This document shows positions 1-9,258 of a stretch of 64,000 bases of DNA, in pieces. The DNA is from Terriglobus albidus (GTDB lineage Bacteria > Acidobacteriota > Terriglobia > Terriglobales > Acidobacteriaceae). Location: assembly GCF_008000815.1 (NCBI RefSeq), contig NZ_CP042806.1:4898001-4962000 (forward strand). Reading direction: 5' to 3'. Made by a program: the position numbers and the translations under genes. The notes beneath the pieces are model-generated. The model did not search any database. It was given only the letters and a program-made list of their open reading frames with translations, and had not been told where the DNA came from. Position 1 is the first letter of the stretch, and each line of letters begins with the position of its first letter.

Positions 1-631
1 CCAGAAGCCCGAGCCGCACCACAATCTCAACCGCGCCGCCGCCGTGCAGCACCGCCAGCAACGCTGCCAGAACGCACCATGCAAGCGCGTCGTTCAGTGC
101 AGCGCTCAGCAGCGACTGCTGCGCGACCTCCGCATTCACCGGCACGCCCGCGGCTTCGCGATCCCGCAGAATTCGTGCCAGTACTGGCAGCGCCGTGATG
201 CTCATGGCCACGGCGAGAAAGATACTGAAGCCCCAGCGAGCGCCTTCGGGCACACCATAGTGCCTCAGAAGGACCGGCGCCACTAACGCTCCAAGCAGGA
301 ACGGCAGCAGGATACTGCCTGCTGTCGTCGCCACCACCCGCCGCACGTGACGCGTCACCTCGCGCAGATCCAGCTCCGCGCCGACCAGGAACAGAAATGC
401 CACCAGCCCGACGTTACTAACCAATTCGAGCCAGGAGAGCCGTGCGGGAGCAAATAACATCGTGGTCACCGCCGGCATCCAGCGGCCCATCGCAACCGGC
501 CCCAGCAGAATTCCGCCGGCGATCTCGCCAATGACGCGCGGCTGACGCAACCGCTGCGCCAATGCTCCGCATGCCCAGGTCACCACCAGAATGACCGCCA
601 GTTGCAGCGGCAACAGAACGAGCAGGGTCAT
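1..631 (-). CDS. cation:proton antiporter (CPA/Kef-type), 3' end outside window
   Basis: Reading the minus strand from the ATG at 631 gives about 210 residues with several hydrophobic helices and typical monovalent cation/proton antiporter motifs. These include IGEIAGGILLGP near residue 36, then AMSITALPVLARIL, and SAALNDALAW near the expected ion-binding helix. The acidic pair often seen in CPA2 exchangers is Asn-Asp here, which by family knowledge points to an electroneutral type; this is inference. The start overlaps the stop of the upstream gene as ATGA, so translation is probably coupled. The C-terminal part, including any RCK/TrkA-N domain, lies beyond base 1, so Kef-like cannot be separated from NapA-like. 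Confidence 0.85.
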   Translation of the reverse strand, partial: MTLLVLLPLQLAVILVVTWACGALAQRLRQPRVIGEIAGGILLGPVAMGRWMPAVTTMLFAPARLSWLELVSNVGLVAFLFLVGAELDLREVTRHVRRVVATTAGSILLPFLLGALVAPVLLRHYGVPEGARWGFSIFLAVAMSITALPVLARILRDREAAGVPVNAEVAQQSLLSAALNDALAWCVLAALLAVLHGGGAVEIVVRLGLL

Positions 632-1137
632 CGGGACTTCCGCTTCCGTTCACGGCGTGCGCTCACCACAATCGCAGCCTCAGTTAACAGCAACACCACG
701 CCTACAGGAAGCAAACGCGCCGCCAGCATACCTGCCCAGTTGATGGTGAAGCCCGAGATGATCTCCGCCAGCCCGAGTGCGGCGCCGACACCAAACAGAC
801 CGCCGCCGGCCCATCGTCTGAACCGCGCCGAGATCTCGCTGCGATTGGCTTTGGCGCCGTGGGCCTCAAGGAGCGGAGCGCCCACCATGCCGCGGCGATC
901 ATAAACACGGGCGATCATCTCCGGGTGCTGCACCACTGCTTCGTTGGCATAACGCTCAGCAGCAACCATATCCGCAGCGACCACACAGAAAGGCCCTTCT
1001 GGAGTCGACTCTCCCTCAACCGTCGCGGGTCGGTCACCGCTAAATAGAACGGCAAACTCCCCTTCGGTCATCCGCTCATTCCAGTTTGATGGGCGATGCG
1101 AAGGGTCGTACAGAGGAAGAATGCGAAGGGAACTCAC
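628..1137 (-). CDS. hypothetical protein with two C-terminal membrane helices
   Basis: The product has 169 residues. Residues 1-110 are soluble and of no family I recognise. They are followed by two predicted membrane helices (around FGVGAALGLAEIISGF and LLPVGVVLLLTEAAIVV) and a basic tail RRERKRKSR that should face the cytoplasm. The soluble part has DxV/EARYANEAVV-like text resembling small stress or redox-related acidobacterial proteins, too weak to name. The start is GTG without a Shine-Dalgarno sequence, and a -10-like TATACT ends 6 bases upstream, so the mRNA may be leaderless. It ends in an ATGA overlap with the antiporter, suggesting a shared function in ion homeostasis. Confidence 0.7.
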   Translation of the reverse strand: MSSLRILPLYDPSHRPSNWNERMTEGEFAVLFSGDRPATVEGESTPEGPFCVVAADMVAAERYANEAVVQHPEMIARVYDRRGMVGAPLLEAHGAKANRSEISARFRRWAGGGLFGVGAALGLAEIISGFTINWAGMLAARLLPVGVVLLLTEAAIVVSARRERKRKSR

Positions 1138-1548
1138 TCGAAAAGTATAGGTGCCCGACGCTACTCTTGCTCTTCGTCAATGCATCCGCCTGCTCAACAA
1201 TTTCAGACGATCCCCGCATGTGCTCTCTGTAGTTTCAAAGAGAGCTCCGTCTACAGGAAACCCGTCAGCTGATGCACTTGAGGGCGTTGCGCCGGTTTCG
1301 TGCAAATACGCGTACACTTGTTCGCGGTGGCATCGAGTTGCTCCCGGTGTCTTGGAGACTTCCGAAATCCACGTCACATCCGCGATGGAAGTTAGCATGC
1401 GTTGAGAACAGATTCGTCTCGCAAGCGCATGGAGAGCTCTCCCACAACCCGGCACGCCTGAGAAGCACTTTCCTTACGCTGATCGCCGGGATATGAAACC
1501 GGCGAATAGATCCGTCCGACCGGCAGTCACCGCCTTCGGATAAAGGCC
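1138..1548. other. intergenic region between divergent genes, no gene supported
   Basis: This 411 bp stretch separates the divergent antiporter operon and glgC, so it should hold both promoters. Open frames on both strands (for example 1177-1455 minus) lack recognisable domains, ribosome sites and neighbours. I treat them as chance. No strong terminator, repeat or RNA gene is visible. Confidence 0.6.
1144..1149 (-). promoter_or_regulatory. candidate -10 element giving a leaderless mRNA
   Basis: On the minus strand TATACT ends six bases before the GTG of the 628-1137 gene, so transcription would start at or within a base or two of the start codon. There is no Shine-Dalgarno sequence, and no convincing -35 at the usual distance. 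Confidence 0.35.
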
Positions 1549-2790
1549 ATGAAGATGAATCCCAGAGTGGTTGCGTTCGTTCTTGCCGGCGGTATGGGGA
1601 GTCGGCTGTTACCGCTGACCGAAGCCCGAGCGAAACCTGCGGTTCCGTTCGGAGGCAAGTATCGGATCATCGATTTTGCCCTCAGCAATCTCATCAACTC
1701 CGGTCTTTGCTCGATTTATGTACTCGTTCAGTACAGAAGCGATTCCCTGTTGCGTCACTTACGCGATGGCTGGCAGTTCGGAGGTCTTCTGCAGGATCAA
1801 TTCATTGTTCCGGTAGCTGCCCAGCTGCATTCAGAAGAGGATGGCTGGTATCGAGGCACCGCTGACGCGATCTTCCAGAATTTGAATCTGCTGGATATCG
1901 CAGACGATAGTCTCGTCGCCATCTTTGGAGCCGACCATATCTACCGCATGGATATCCGGCAGATGATCGATTTCCACCTCCGCATGCATGCTGAGGCAAC
2001 GGTTGCCGCGATTACTGTTCCCGCGCATCAGGCCATTGAATTTGGGGTCATCGAGTGTGATCCACAGGGCGTCATCAATGGTTTCCACGAGAAGCGAGAG
2101 GACGCACCCAACATTCCGGGCAAGCCAGGCAAAGTGTATGCCTCGATGGGAAACTACATCTTTTCTGCGCGAGCCCTTTTCCGAGAGCTGCAAGCCGACG
2201 CTACGCGAGCGGAAAGCCGATTTGACTTTGGCCGCGACATCCTGCCGGCGATGCTCGCCCATAAAAGCGTGTACGCCTATGACTATCAGACGAACGTGAT
2301 CCCGGAGGAGTTCGACGAGACACCTGTGTATTGGCGCGATGTAGGAACTTTGGATGCTTATTTCGAGGCACAAATGGATTTGTGCGGGCCATTACCCTCG
2401 CTCAATCTCTATAACCGGCGCTGGCCTATTCGCACGGCCAGCTATCCTGATCCGAGCGCCAAGTTCAGCATCGACCAGCATGGAGAGCCGGGCAGTGCAA
2501 CTCGTTCGATCATCTCGGGTGGTTGTATTCTTTCCGGCGGCACTGTTCGAAGCTCTGTTCTCGGACGTTCGGTCAAAGTCCATTCCGGCAGTGTTATCGA
2601 AGACTCGATTGTCTTCGACAACTGCGTCATCGGAGCGAACTGCAAGATTCAACGTACTATTCTCGACGAGAATGTTGAGGTCCCGGATGGAGAATGCATC
2701 GGCTACGATCTCGACCGCGATCGATCCCGGCACCATGTCACCGATACAGGTATTGTCGTTGTCACGAGCAAATCGCTGCGTTCCCCATAG
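1549..2790 (+). CDS. glgC: glucose-1-phosphate adenylyltransferase
   Basis: GlgC makes ADP-glucose from ATP and glucose-1-phosphate, the committed step of bacterial glycogen synthesis. The 413-residue length is typical. The N-terminal nucleotidyltransferase domain starts with AGGMGSRLLPLTEARAKPAVPFGGK (positions 13-37), containing the GGxGxRL signature and the Lys that contacts the activator site. Further on are YRGTADAIFQN and FGADHIYRMD. The last ~120 residues form a left-handed beta-helix with repeats such as SGGTVRSSVLG and NCVIGANCKIQ. It stands alone, with no other glycogen gene nearby. Its TAG stop overlaps the first base of a dispersed palindromic repeat, so that element may also act at the 3' end of the mRNA. 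Confidence 0.96.
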   Translation: MKMNPRVVAFVLAGGMGSRLLPLTEARAKPAVPFGGKYRIIDFALSNLINSGLCSIYVLVQYRSDSLLRHLRDGWQFGGLLQDQFIVPVAAQLHSEEDGWYRGTADAIFQNLNLLDIADDSLVAIFGADHIYRMDIRQMIDFHLRMHAEATVAAITVPAHQAIEFGVIECDPQGVINGFHEKREDAPNIPGKPGKVYASMGNYIFSARALFRELQADATRAESRFDFGRDILPAMLAHKSVYAYDYQTNVIPEEFDETPVYWRDVGTLDAYFEAQMDLCGPLPSLNLYNRRWPIRTASYPDPSAKFSIDQHGEPGSATRSIISGGCILSGGTVRSSVLGRSVKVHSGSVIEDSIVFDNCVIGANCKIQRTILDENVEVPDGECIGYDLDRDRSRHHVTDTGIVVVTSKSLRSP

Positions 2791-2901
2791 AGCATTTCCC
2801 CTGTGGGTGCAGAGTAGGGCTAACGCATCTATGGGCGTTTTCCGCAATGAAAACGCCCATGCACATCACTTTCGGGCTACCCGGCAACAGAGAAAATGCT
2901 C
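2790..2901 (-). repeat. palindromic dispersed element, copy 1 (family P112)
   Basis: This is a 112 bp element with imperfect terminal inverted repeats (GAGCATTTCCCCTGT left, the matching arm ending AAAATGCTC right). Its internal hairpin, GGCGTTTTC against GAAAACGCC, lies in the opposite orientation to copies 2-5. The stop codon TAG of glgC ends on the first base of the element. The strand given is the orientation relative to the other copies. Confidence 0.85.
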
Positions 2902-2954
2902 CTGGATGTTCTGCATTTCCTCACCGCCTTGGAACGTGTCCCCTGCACACCGCT

Positions 2955-3365
2955 TCAACAATCAGCGAGGAATTCCTTATCCACAGGAATCTGCATCGCA
3001 TTGGCCAGATTGTTCGTCTCGGCCGCCATACCGACGACCGCAAGAAACTCCGCGTATTGCTCGTCGGAAAGACCCTTCGTTCGCGCGGCGGCGGTATGTG
3101 AGTGGATGCAATAAGTGCAACTGTTGGCCGTCGAGACGGCGATATAGATCAGTTCCTTCGTAAGGGGATCGAGTGTTCCGGGCGCAACCATCACCTCTTT
3201 GATGCTGGCCCAGGTTCGCTGCAGCAGCGCGGGCTGGTTCGCGAGAGCGCGCCAGAAGTTATTCACGAAATCCGTCTTGCGGACAGCACGAATATCGTCG
3301 AAGACGGCTTTGAGTTCCGGCACCTTGTTGATCTCCTCGTCACTCCAGAGCTTTACAGTGGCCAC
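2955..3365 (-). CDS. AhpD/carboxymuconolactone decarboxylase family protein
   Basis: The 136-residue alpha-helical protein carries the AhpD-core motif SCTYCIHSHTAAA around residues 80-92. The CxxC pair plus downstream His is the peroxidase/disulfide-reductase active site of this family. Family members act as alkylhydroperoxidases or as gamma-carboxymuconolactone decarboxylases; the CxxC-H motif favours an antioxidant role, but the substrate is not known. The start is GTG at 3365, chosen because a GGAGG Shine-Dalgarno lies 7 bases upstream. It is separated from infB by a strong terminator, so it has its own promoter. Confidence 0.85.
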   Translation of the reverse strand: MATVKLWSDEEINKVPELKAVFDDIRAVRKTDFVNNFWRALANQPALLQRTWASIKEVMVAPGTLDPLTKELIYIAVSTANSCTYCIHSHTAAARTKGLSDEQYAEFLAVVGMAAETNNLANAMQIPVDKEFLADC

Positions 3366-3440
3366 GGCAGTTCCTCCATCCAGGAGCTCACAAAAGAGGC
3401 TCCTGTCTCATTTTCCCACTCGATGAGCAACGATCGGGCA

Positions 3441-3468
3441 AAACAAAAGGCAGGCCCGAAGGCCTGCC
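3441..3468 (-). terminator. Rho-independent terminator of infB operon
   Basis: On the minus strand an 8 bp perfect stem GGCAGGCC with a TTCG tetraloop is followed by TTTTGTTTT. It lies 26 bases beyond the infB stop. Confidence 0.9.
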
Positions 3469-3493
3469 TTTCTGTGTTTCTATGCAGCCTGGT

Positions 3494-6400
3494 TTACGCG
3501 TGGGTTGCGGCTGCCTTGGCTGCGGCTTCCCGCAGCTCGGCAGTGTTGGCTCCGAGCTCGGCGGCGATCTTCTCGGTGGTGTACGCCTCGATCATGTCGC
3601 CGACCTTGATGTCCTTGAAGTTGAGATCGATACCGCACTCGTAGCCTTCGCGAACATCGCTGACATCGTCCTTGAAGCGCTTGAGGTTGGTGATCTTGCC
3701 CTTCCAGACCTCCTCGCCGTCGCGCTTGACGCGCACCTGCGAGTTGCGGTGGATGACGCCGTCGCGCACCGTGCAACCGGCAATCTGGCCCACCTTCGAG
3801 ATCTTGAAGACATTGAGCACTTCGGCGCGGCCCTGGTACTGCTCGCGGAAGACCGGCTCCAGCAGGCCGTACATCGCCTTGGTGATCTCGTCCTGCAGCT
3901 CGTAGATGATGGAGTGCATACGGATCTGGACGTTTTCCTGCTCGGCCAGTTCGGCAGCCTTGCGCTCCGGACGAACGTTGAAGCCGATGATGATCGCGTT
4001 GGACGCGGTCGCCAGCAGAACGTCGCTCTCGGTGATGGAACCTACGCCCGAGTGCAGCACCTTCACACGCACCTTCTCGGTCGACATGCGCTGCAGCGAA
4101 TCGGCCAGAACCTCGACCGAACCCTGCACGTCGCCCTTGAGGATGATGTTGAGGTCCTTCACACCGGCCTGCTTGATCTGTTCCGCCAGGCCTTCCAGAG
4201 ACACGCGGCTCGACTTTGCAAGCTGGGCCTCGCGCTCCTTCATCTTGCGGTACTGCGCAATGCCCTTGGCCTTGTCGCGGTCCGCCATCACCAGGAAGGT
4301 ATCGCCTGCGTCCGGAATACCTTCAAGACCGAGGATCTCCACGGGTGTCGACGGCCCAGCCTCCGGGATCGAACGGCCACGGTCGTCGAACATGGCGCGC
4401 ACCTTACCGAAGGTGTTGCCGACGATGTAGCTGTCGTTGACGCGCAGCGTTCCGTTCTGTACCAGGATCGAGGCCACGGCGCCACGGCCGCGGTCGAGCT
4501 TGGCTTCGATAACGGTACCAACTGCCGGACGCTCCGGAGTCGCCTTCTGCTCGTTCGTGTCGGCGACCAGGCAGATCATCTCTTCCAGGCCGTCGAGGTT
4601 GATGCGCTTCTTCGCCGATACCTGAACGAACGGCGTATCGCCGCCCCAGCTATCGGGCTGCAGGCCGCGGTCAGCAAGCTGCTGCATCACGCGATCCGCG
4701 TTCGCTTCAGGCTTGTCGATCTTGTTCACCGCAACGATGATCGGCACCTTCGCCGCACGTGCGTGATCGATGGCTTCCAGCGTCTGCGGCATCACGCCGT
4801 CGTCTGCCGCGACCACGATGACGACGATATCCGTCACCTTGGCGCCGCGGGCACGCATGCGCGTAAAGGCCTCGTGACCCGGCGTATCCAGGAAGACGAT
4901 CTCGCGGCCAAAAGCGGGCGAGCCTTCCTTGGTGACATGCACCTTATACGCACCGATGTGCTGAGTAATACCACCGGCTTCGCCGCTGGCGACATCGGAA
5001 TCACGCAGCGCATCGAGCAGACTGGTCTTACCGTGGTCGACGTGACCCATGACGGTAACCACCGGCGGACGAACGATCTCCACCATGCCGGAGGTATCTT
5101 CCAGCAGGCCCTCGATGGCCTCGTTCTCAAGCTGTTCTTCCACCGAGATGATGCTGACGTCCGCGCCAAACTGGCGCGACACGTCCTTCACCAGTTCGTT
5201 GTCGAGCGACTGGTTCACAGTGACCAGAACGCCCTTCATCAGCAGGGAGGCGATCAGATCCTTACCGCGGACTTCCAGCTTCTCGGCCAGGTCCTTAACG
5301 CTGATGCCTTCAGTCACGGTGAGGTTCTTCGTGATCGGCACCGGCTCACGCGCGACCGGCATACCGCCGAAGCGCGGAGCGTTGAAGCCCTTCATCGGGC
5401 CTTCTTTGCTCTTCTCGTACTGCTGGCCACGGCGATTTCCGCCGGGGCGCTGTCCAGGACGGCCGGTCGGCGCGGCTCCTACCTCACCCGGGGGCGGGAG
5501 CATGCCCGGCGCTCCGCCAGGACGTGGACCACCGCCGAAACCGGGACGCTGTCCGAAACCAGGACGACCGCCTCCCGGACCACCGGTCGGATGCGTACGA
5601 GTCGGGTGCATGGGACGGCGCTCGCCGGGACGCAGGGGAGGACGGCCACCACCGCCACCGCCAGGACCGCCAGGACCACCACCGCCCGGTCCGGAGGGAC
5701 GTGGGCGCTCAAAGATAGGCCGGCCACGCTGCACGCCGAGATTCGCCGCGCCGACAGGAGCGGTATAGGTCGGACGCGGTCCAGTCTGCGGCATGATCAC
5801 GCGGCGCGCAGGCGCCGCAGGGGCAGCCGGAGCCGCTGGTGCTGCCGCGGCGGGGGCTGGAGCAGGTGCCGAAGTCTCGAGCGCCACCGGAGTAGCTGCC
5901 GTTTGTTCCACCGGAGCTGTATGAGCGGCGGTTGTGGGAACAGCCGCGGCAGGAGCTGCCGCGGGGGTTGCTGGCGCCGCCGGCGTTACATGCTGCCTGG
6001 CCACAACACCGCCCGCCGGAGGTACACCGCCCACCGCAGGACGCGGAGCCGCTACTACCGGACCAGCCGGAGGACGGCCGGCGATGGCAGGAGCAGGGGG
6101 CGTTGCCTTGGGAGCGATGATCTGGGGGCCGCGACGCTCCATCTGGGGCATGATACGCCTGGGAGCCGTCACTTGTTGTGAATGTGAAGAAGATGTTGCA
6201 GCCGGTGCGCTGGGGGAGGCCGCAGCCGGAGCTGCGGGAGCGACAGGGGTGGACGGCGCCGGTGTTGTAGCCGGGGGCGTTGCCACCGAAGGGGTGACAG
6301 CCGGGCGGGTTACCACCACGCCGGGGCGCGGCGGCGTTGCGACCGCCGGACGCTGCTGCGGCGGCGGAGCCACAGCCGGGCGCGTGTGCGCCTGCTGCTC

Positions 6401-6676
6401 AGCCTGTTTGCGCTCCAGAATCGCCTTCAGCGCATCGCCAGGCTTCGAGATCTTCGAAAGATCGATCTTGGGTTCGCTGGCGGCAGAGGCGGAACGCCCC
6501 CCACCTGAGGTGGAGCCACCGCGGAGGTATACGCGCACACGCTCAGCTTCATCTTCTTCCAGCGAGCTTGAATGCGTCTTCTTTTCGGTCACACCCACTG
6601 CGGTCAAAGCGTCGAGAATCGACTTGCTCTTGACCTCCAGTTCGCGCGCCAGATCATTGATTCGAACTTTACTCAT
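3494..6676 (-). CDS. infB: translation initiation factor IF-2
   Basis: IF-2 is the GTPase that brings fMet-tRNA to the 30S subunit and drives subunit joining. The protein has 1060 residues. Residues 1-50 form an IF2_N fold. About residues 60-420 are a long Ala/Pro/Gly-rich linker, including a Gly/Pro/Arg tract. A second IF2_N segment lies near 440-500. The G domain has GHVDHGKT (~residues 543-550), DTPGHEA (~599) and NKID (~650). Domains II to IV follow. The linker makes it longer than the E. coli protein (890). It is the last gene of rimP-nusA-infB. A GGGGACGG sequence precedes the ATG. No ylxR gene lies between nusA and infB. Confidence 0.97.
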   Translation of the reverse strand: MSKVRINDLARELEVKSKSILDALTAVGVTEKKTHSSSLEEDEAERVRVYLRGGSTSGGGRSASAASEPKIDLSKISKPGDALKAILERKQAEQQAHTRPAVAPPPQQRPAVATPPRPGVVVTRPAVTPSVATPPATTPAPSTPVAPAAPAAASPSAPAATSSSHSQQVTAPRRIMPQMERRGPQIIAPKATPPAPAIAGRPPAGPVVAAPRPAVGGVPPAGGVVARQHVTPAAPATPAAAPAAAVPTTAAHTAPVEQTAATPVALETSAPAPAPAAAAPAAPAAPAAPARRVIMPQTGPRPTYTAPVGAANLGVQRGRPIFERPRPSGPGGGGPGGPGGGGGGRPPLRPGERRPMHPTRTHPTGGPGGGRPGFGQRPGFGGGPRPGGAPGMLPPPGEVGAAPTGRPGQRPGGNRRGQQYEKSKEGPMKGFNAPRFGGMPVAREPVPITKNLTVTEGISVKDLAEKLEVRGKDLIASLLMKGVLVTVNQSLDNELVKDVSRQFGADVSIISVEEQLENEAIEGLLEDTSGMVEIVRPPVVTVMGHVDHGKTSLLDALRDSDVASGEAGGITQHIGAYKVHVTKEGSPAFGREIVFLDTPGHEAFTRMRARGAKVTDIVVIVVAADDGVMPQTLEAIDHARAAKVPIIVAVNKIDKPEANADRVMQQLADRGLQPDSWGGDTPFVQVSAKKRINLDGLEEMICLVADTNEQKATPERPAVGTVIEAKLDRGRGAVASILVQNGTLRVNDSYIVGNTFGKVRAMFDDRGRSIPEAGPSTPVEILGLEGIPDAGDTFLVMADRDKAKGIAQYRKMKEREAQLAKSSRVSLEGLAEQIKQAGVKDLNIILKGDVQGSVEVLADSLQRMSTEKVRVKVLHSGVGSITESDVLLATASNAIIIGFNVRPERKAAELAEQENVQIRMHSIIYELQDEITKAMYGLLEPVFREQYQGRAEVLNVFKISKVGQIAGCTVRDGVIHRNSQVRVKRDGEEVWKGKITNLKRFKDDVSDVREGYECGIDLNFKDIKVGDMIEAYTTEKIAAELGANTAELREAAAKAAATHA

Positions 6677-6768
6677 CCGTCCCCTATTCGCTTCCCCTTG
6701 CAGACTCAGCCGTTCATACGCAGCCTCAACCCTTCGGGATGTTTAAAACTGTCAACACACCATTTTAC

Positions 6769-6794
6769 CGCCGTTCGGCGCATGCCGAACGGCG
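6769..6794 (-). other. perfect hairpin between nusA and infB
   Basis: An 11 bp perfect stem (CGCCGTTCGGC with GCCGAACGGCG) and a 4-base loop sit in the 126 bp gap between nusA and infB. On the transcribed strand it is followed by GTAAAATGG, not a U tract, so it is more likely an RNA processing or pausing element than a full terminator. Function is inferred. Confidence 0.6.
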
Positions 6795-6802
6795 TCCATA
6801 GC

Positions 6803-8404
6803 CTAACCACGATCGCGACCATCTTCGTCGCGCTCGTTGTCAATCGTCTCGTTCGAGATATCCTCCGACTCCGCAACCAGCGTATCCACGCTGTCGTTGT
6901 CGAGTTCAATCTGTTCTTCCCGGGCATCCGCGTCCGAGTAGGCATCCGTCCCGGAGCCTGCCTCTTCAGCATCCTGAAGCTCCTCGGTCGACTCCTCGGC
7001 CTCTTCCGCCATCAGCCCTTTTCCTTCGTTTTCTGCCGCGAGAATCTCTTCCGGTGTCTTGGTCACTGAAGATTCCTCCTCAGTGGCTTCTGATGCCGCC
7101 TGCACCAGGGCAGGACGCTCCTCACCTTCGGCATATTGACCGAAATAATGGCGAACCGCGACCGAGATCTTTTCCACGGTCTTTTCGCCGATTCCCGGAA
7201 CCTCTTCCAACTGCTCCGGTGTCATGTCGGCCAGCGACTCCACCGTCGTAATTCCGGCAGCAATCAGCTTCTCCAGGATGGTCTCGCCCAGCTCGGTGAC
7301 CTGTTCGATCGGGGTCGACGGTCCGCCGGAGAGTGCCTGCATGGCCTGCTCGACCTCCTGGCGCTTCTCTTCCTCGCTCTTGATGTCGATCTTCCAGCCG
7401 AGCAGCTTCGCCGCCAGACGTACGTTCTGGCCTTTCTTACCAATGGCCAGCGACAACTGCGTGTCATCGACGATCACCTCAAGCTGCTTCTCGGTCAGAT
7501 CCGTAATGGAGACGCGAGAGACCTTGGCGGGCTGCAGAGCCTTCTCCGCAAACGTCGTGATCTCATCGGAAAACTCGATGATGTCGATCTTCTCGCCGCG
7601 CAGCTCGCGGATGATCGACTGAACCCGCATACCCTTCATACCGACGCAGGCGCCGACCGGATCCACATCCTTGTCGCGTGACTGTACGGCGATCTTGGTG
7701 CGCTCGCCGGCCTCACGGGCAATGGCCTTGATCATCACCGTGTTGTCATAGATCTCCGGAACCTCCGCCTGGAAGAGGCTCTGCACCAGGGCCGGAGCGG
7801 CACGGCTGACAATGACCTGCGGCCCCTTGGCGGCACGGTCCACGCGCAGCAACACGACCCGCACGCGCTCACCGACGGAAAACTGCTCCAGCCGGCTCTG
7901 TTCGCGCTTCGGCATGCGGGCTTCAGCCTTGCCGATATCGAAGATCACATCCATCGGCTCCAGGCGCTTCACCATCGCCGTGATGATCTCGCCGATGCGG
8001 TGGTTGTACTCATTGAAAACCGTATCCCGCTCTGCTTCGCGCACCTTCTGGAAGATGACCTGCTTGGCCATCTGCGCGGCAATGCGGCCCAGCGGGCTGG
8101 TGTCCTTGTAGAAACGCAGCTCACCGCCGGCCTCGACCTCGGGCGCAAGTTCACGGGCCTGCTCCAGCGTGAGCTGGTTTAGCTCGTCCTCGAGCTGATC
8201 AGGACCTTCCACCACAGTCTTGTACACATAGGCCCGAATCTCGCCCGTCTCCCGATCCAATTCGGCGCGCATGTTCTCCTGCGTGCGGTAGTACTTGCGT
8301 GTCGCCAGCGCAATCGCGTCTTCCACGGCGGCGACCACAATCTCCGCATCGATACCTTTTTCGCGGCTCAGAACCTGAATCGATTCGTACAGTGCACTTG
8401 CCAT
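6803..8404 (-). CDS. nusA: transcription termination/antitermination factor NusA
   Basis: NusA binds RNA polymerase and nascent RNA and controls pausing, termination and rRNA antitermination. In the 533 residues, the N-terminal polymerase-binding domain is followed by an S1 domain (~140-200), KH1 and KH2 (~210-350, with VGACVGMKGMRVQSI and LAIGKKGQNVRLAAKLLGW) and a helix-hairpin-helix segment (~375-425, EEVPGIGEKTVEKI). The last ~100 residues are very acidic and low in complexity, beyond the core found in most NusA proteins. The ATG has GAGG upstream. It sits in the classical rimP-nusA-infB order. Confidence 0.97.
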   Translation of the reverse strand: MASALYESIQVLSREKGIDAEIVVAAVEDAIALATRKYYRTQENMRAELDRETGEIRAYVYKTVVEGPDQLEDELNQLTLEQARELAPEVEAGGELRFYKDTSPLGRIAAQMAKQVIFQKVREAERDTVFNEYNHRIGEIITAMVKRLEPMDVIFDIGKAEARMPKREQSRLEQFSVGERVRVVLLRVDRAAKGPQVIVSRAAPALVQSLFQAEVPEIYDNTVMIKAIAREAGERTKIAVQSRDKDVDPVGACVGMKGMRVQSIIRELRGEKIDIIEFSDEITTFAEKALQPAKVSRVSITDLTEKQLEVIVDDTQLSLAIGKKGQNVRLAAKLLGWKIDIKSEEEKRQEVEQAMQALSGGPSTPIEQVTELGETILEKLIAAGITTVESLADMTPEQLEEVPGIGEKTVEKISVAVRHYFGQYAEGEERPALVQAASEATEEESSVTKTPEEILAAENEGKGLMAEEAEESTEELQDAEEAGSGTDAYSDADAREEQIELDNDSVDTLVAESEDISNETIDNERDEDGRDRG

Positions 8405-8487
8405 CTCTGCTTACCTCAACTTCCTCAATCTCATTCACTGCTTGCGCCAGACACTACTTGCCCCAAACACCATTTTCCTCAGACAAG

Positions 8488-9069
8488 CTAAATCTCTGCC
8501 ACCAGTTGCGCCTTCTCTACGTTCGCGAGCGCTATCTCTACTGTGTCCAACCCGGCGGAGGCCTTCTTCGCCTTGCCCTTCTGCTTCACGGCCGACAGGT
8601 CAAGCTTCACCACACCCTCCGCGAAGCTCATCCGCCCGGTCCAGTGCCGGTTGTTATTGACCGGCTCAAAGGTCTGCACCTTCACCAGACCGCCGGCAAA
8701 CCGTTCATAATCCGCCGCACCCCGCAGCTTACGCTCAAGGCCCGGCGATGACACCTCCAGCGTGTATTCCGCACCGGGAATCAGATCTTCCACGTCGAGA
8801 AGAGTTCCGAAGTCCCGTGCGAAGACTTCGCAATCCTCATGTGTGATGCCCGAGAGAGCTTCCACGGGTACGCCGCTCGGCAGGTCTTCCAGTTCCCCTG
8901 CTTTGGCCGCAGCCACAAGCTTTGCCCGCCCCTCGGCGTCCTTCTCCAGGTACACGGCGAGCGCACGGTGCTTGCCCGCTCCCTGGAAGGTGATATCCAC
9001 CACCTCCAGATGATGCGAGGCCGCTACCCGCTCCGCCGTAGCCCGAATCTGGTCCATCTGTAATGCCAT
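8488..9069 (-). CDS. rimP: ribosome maturation factor RimP
   Basis: RimP helps assemble the 30S subunit. The 193-residue protein has the family signature YTLEVSSPGLERKLR around residues 91-105 and a C-terminal SH3-like domain. Compared with shorter RimP proteins there is an insertion of about 25 residues (AEGRAKLVAAAKAGELEDL region) in the N-terminal domain. I chose the ATG at 9069, because AGAGG lies 8 bases upstream; a TTG at 9075 would be too close to it. It is the first gene of the nusA-infB operon. Confidence 0.93.
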   Translation of the reverse strand: MALQMDQIRATAERVAASHHLEVVDITFQGAGKHRALAVYLEKDAEGRAKLVAAAKAGELEDLPSGVPVEALSGITHEDCEVFARDFGTLLDVEDLIPGAEYTLEVSSPGLERKLRGAADYERFAGGLVKVQTFEPVNNNRHWTGRMSFAEGVVKLDLSAVKQKGKAKKASAGLDTVEIALANVEKAQLVAEI

Positions 9070-9110
9070 TGCCAAAACCTCTTTCCACCGTGGGGAGGGC
9101 GGTTTTCAGA

Positions 9111-9139
9111 GCAAATAAAAAGTGGGCTCATCGCCCACT
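9111..9139 (-). terminator. Rho-independent terminator after the SDH-type protease gene
   Basis: On the minus strand a 7 bp stem (AGTGGGC/GCCCACT, loop of five) is followed by TTTTATTTGC. It lies between the protease gene (ending at 9259) and rimP (starting at 9069). Only about 40 bases remain for a rimP promoter, so some read-through or attenuation is possible. Confidence 0.75.
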
Positions 9140-9258
9140 CATCTCTCTCGCCAACGGCCGGCCATATCCACGGTCCCGCGCAAGATCAACGCGTCGCTAT
9201 CCATTATGGTACGCTCGCCACCCCCAAAACTCAAATATTGGGGCCCGGGCAACCGGAT

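Noticed and set aside
1177-1455. Possible 92-codon gene on the minus strand
   Set aside because: No domain, ribosome site or operon partner, and frames of similar length overlap it on both strands.
2354-3163. 269-codon frame over the end of glgC and repeat copy 1
   Set aside because: It is out of frame with glgC and runs through a palindromic repeat and the opposite AhpD-like gene.
3482-6181. 899-codon open frame on the plus strand
   Set aside because: It is the antisense shadow of infB, kept open by the GC-rich Ala/Pro/Gly codons; its protein is low-complexity, rich in Arg and His, with no domain or ribosome site.
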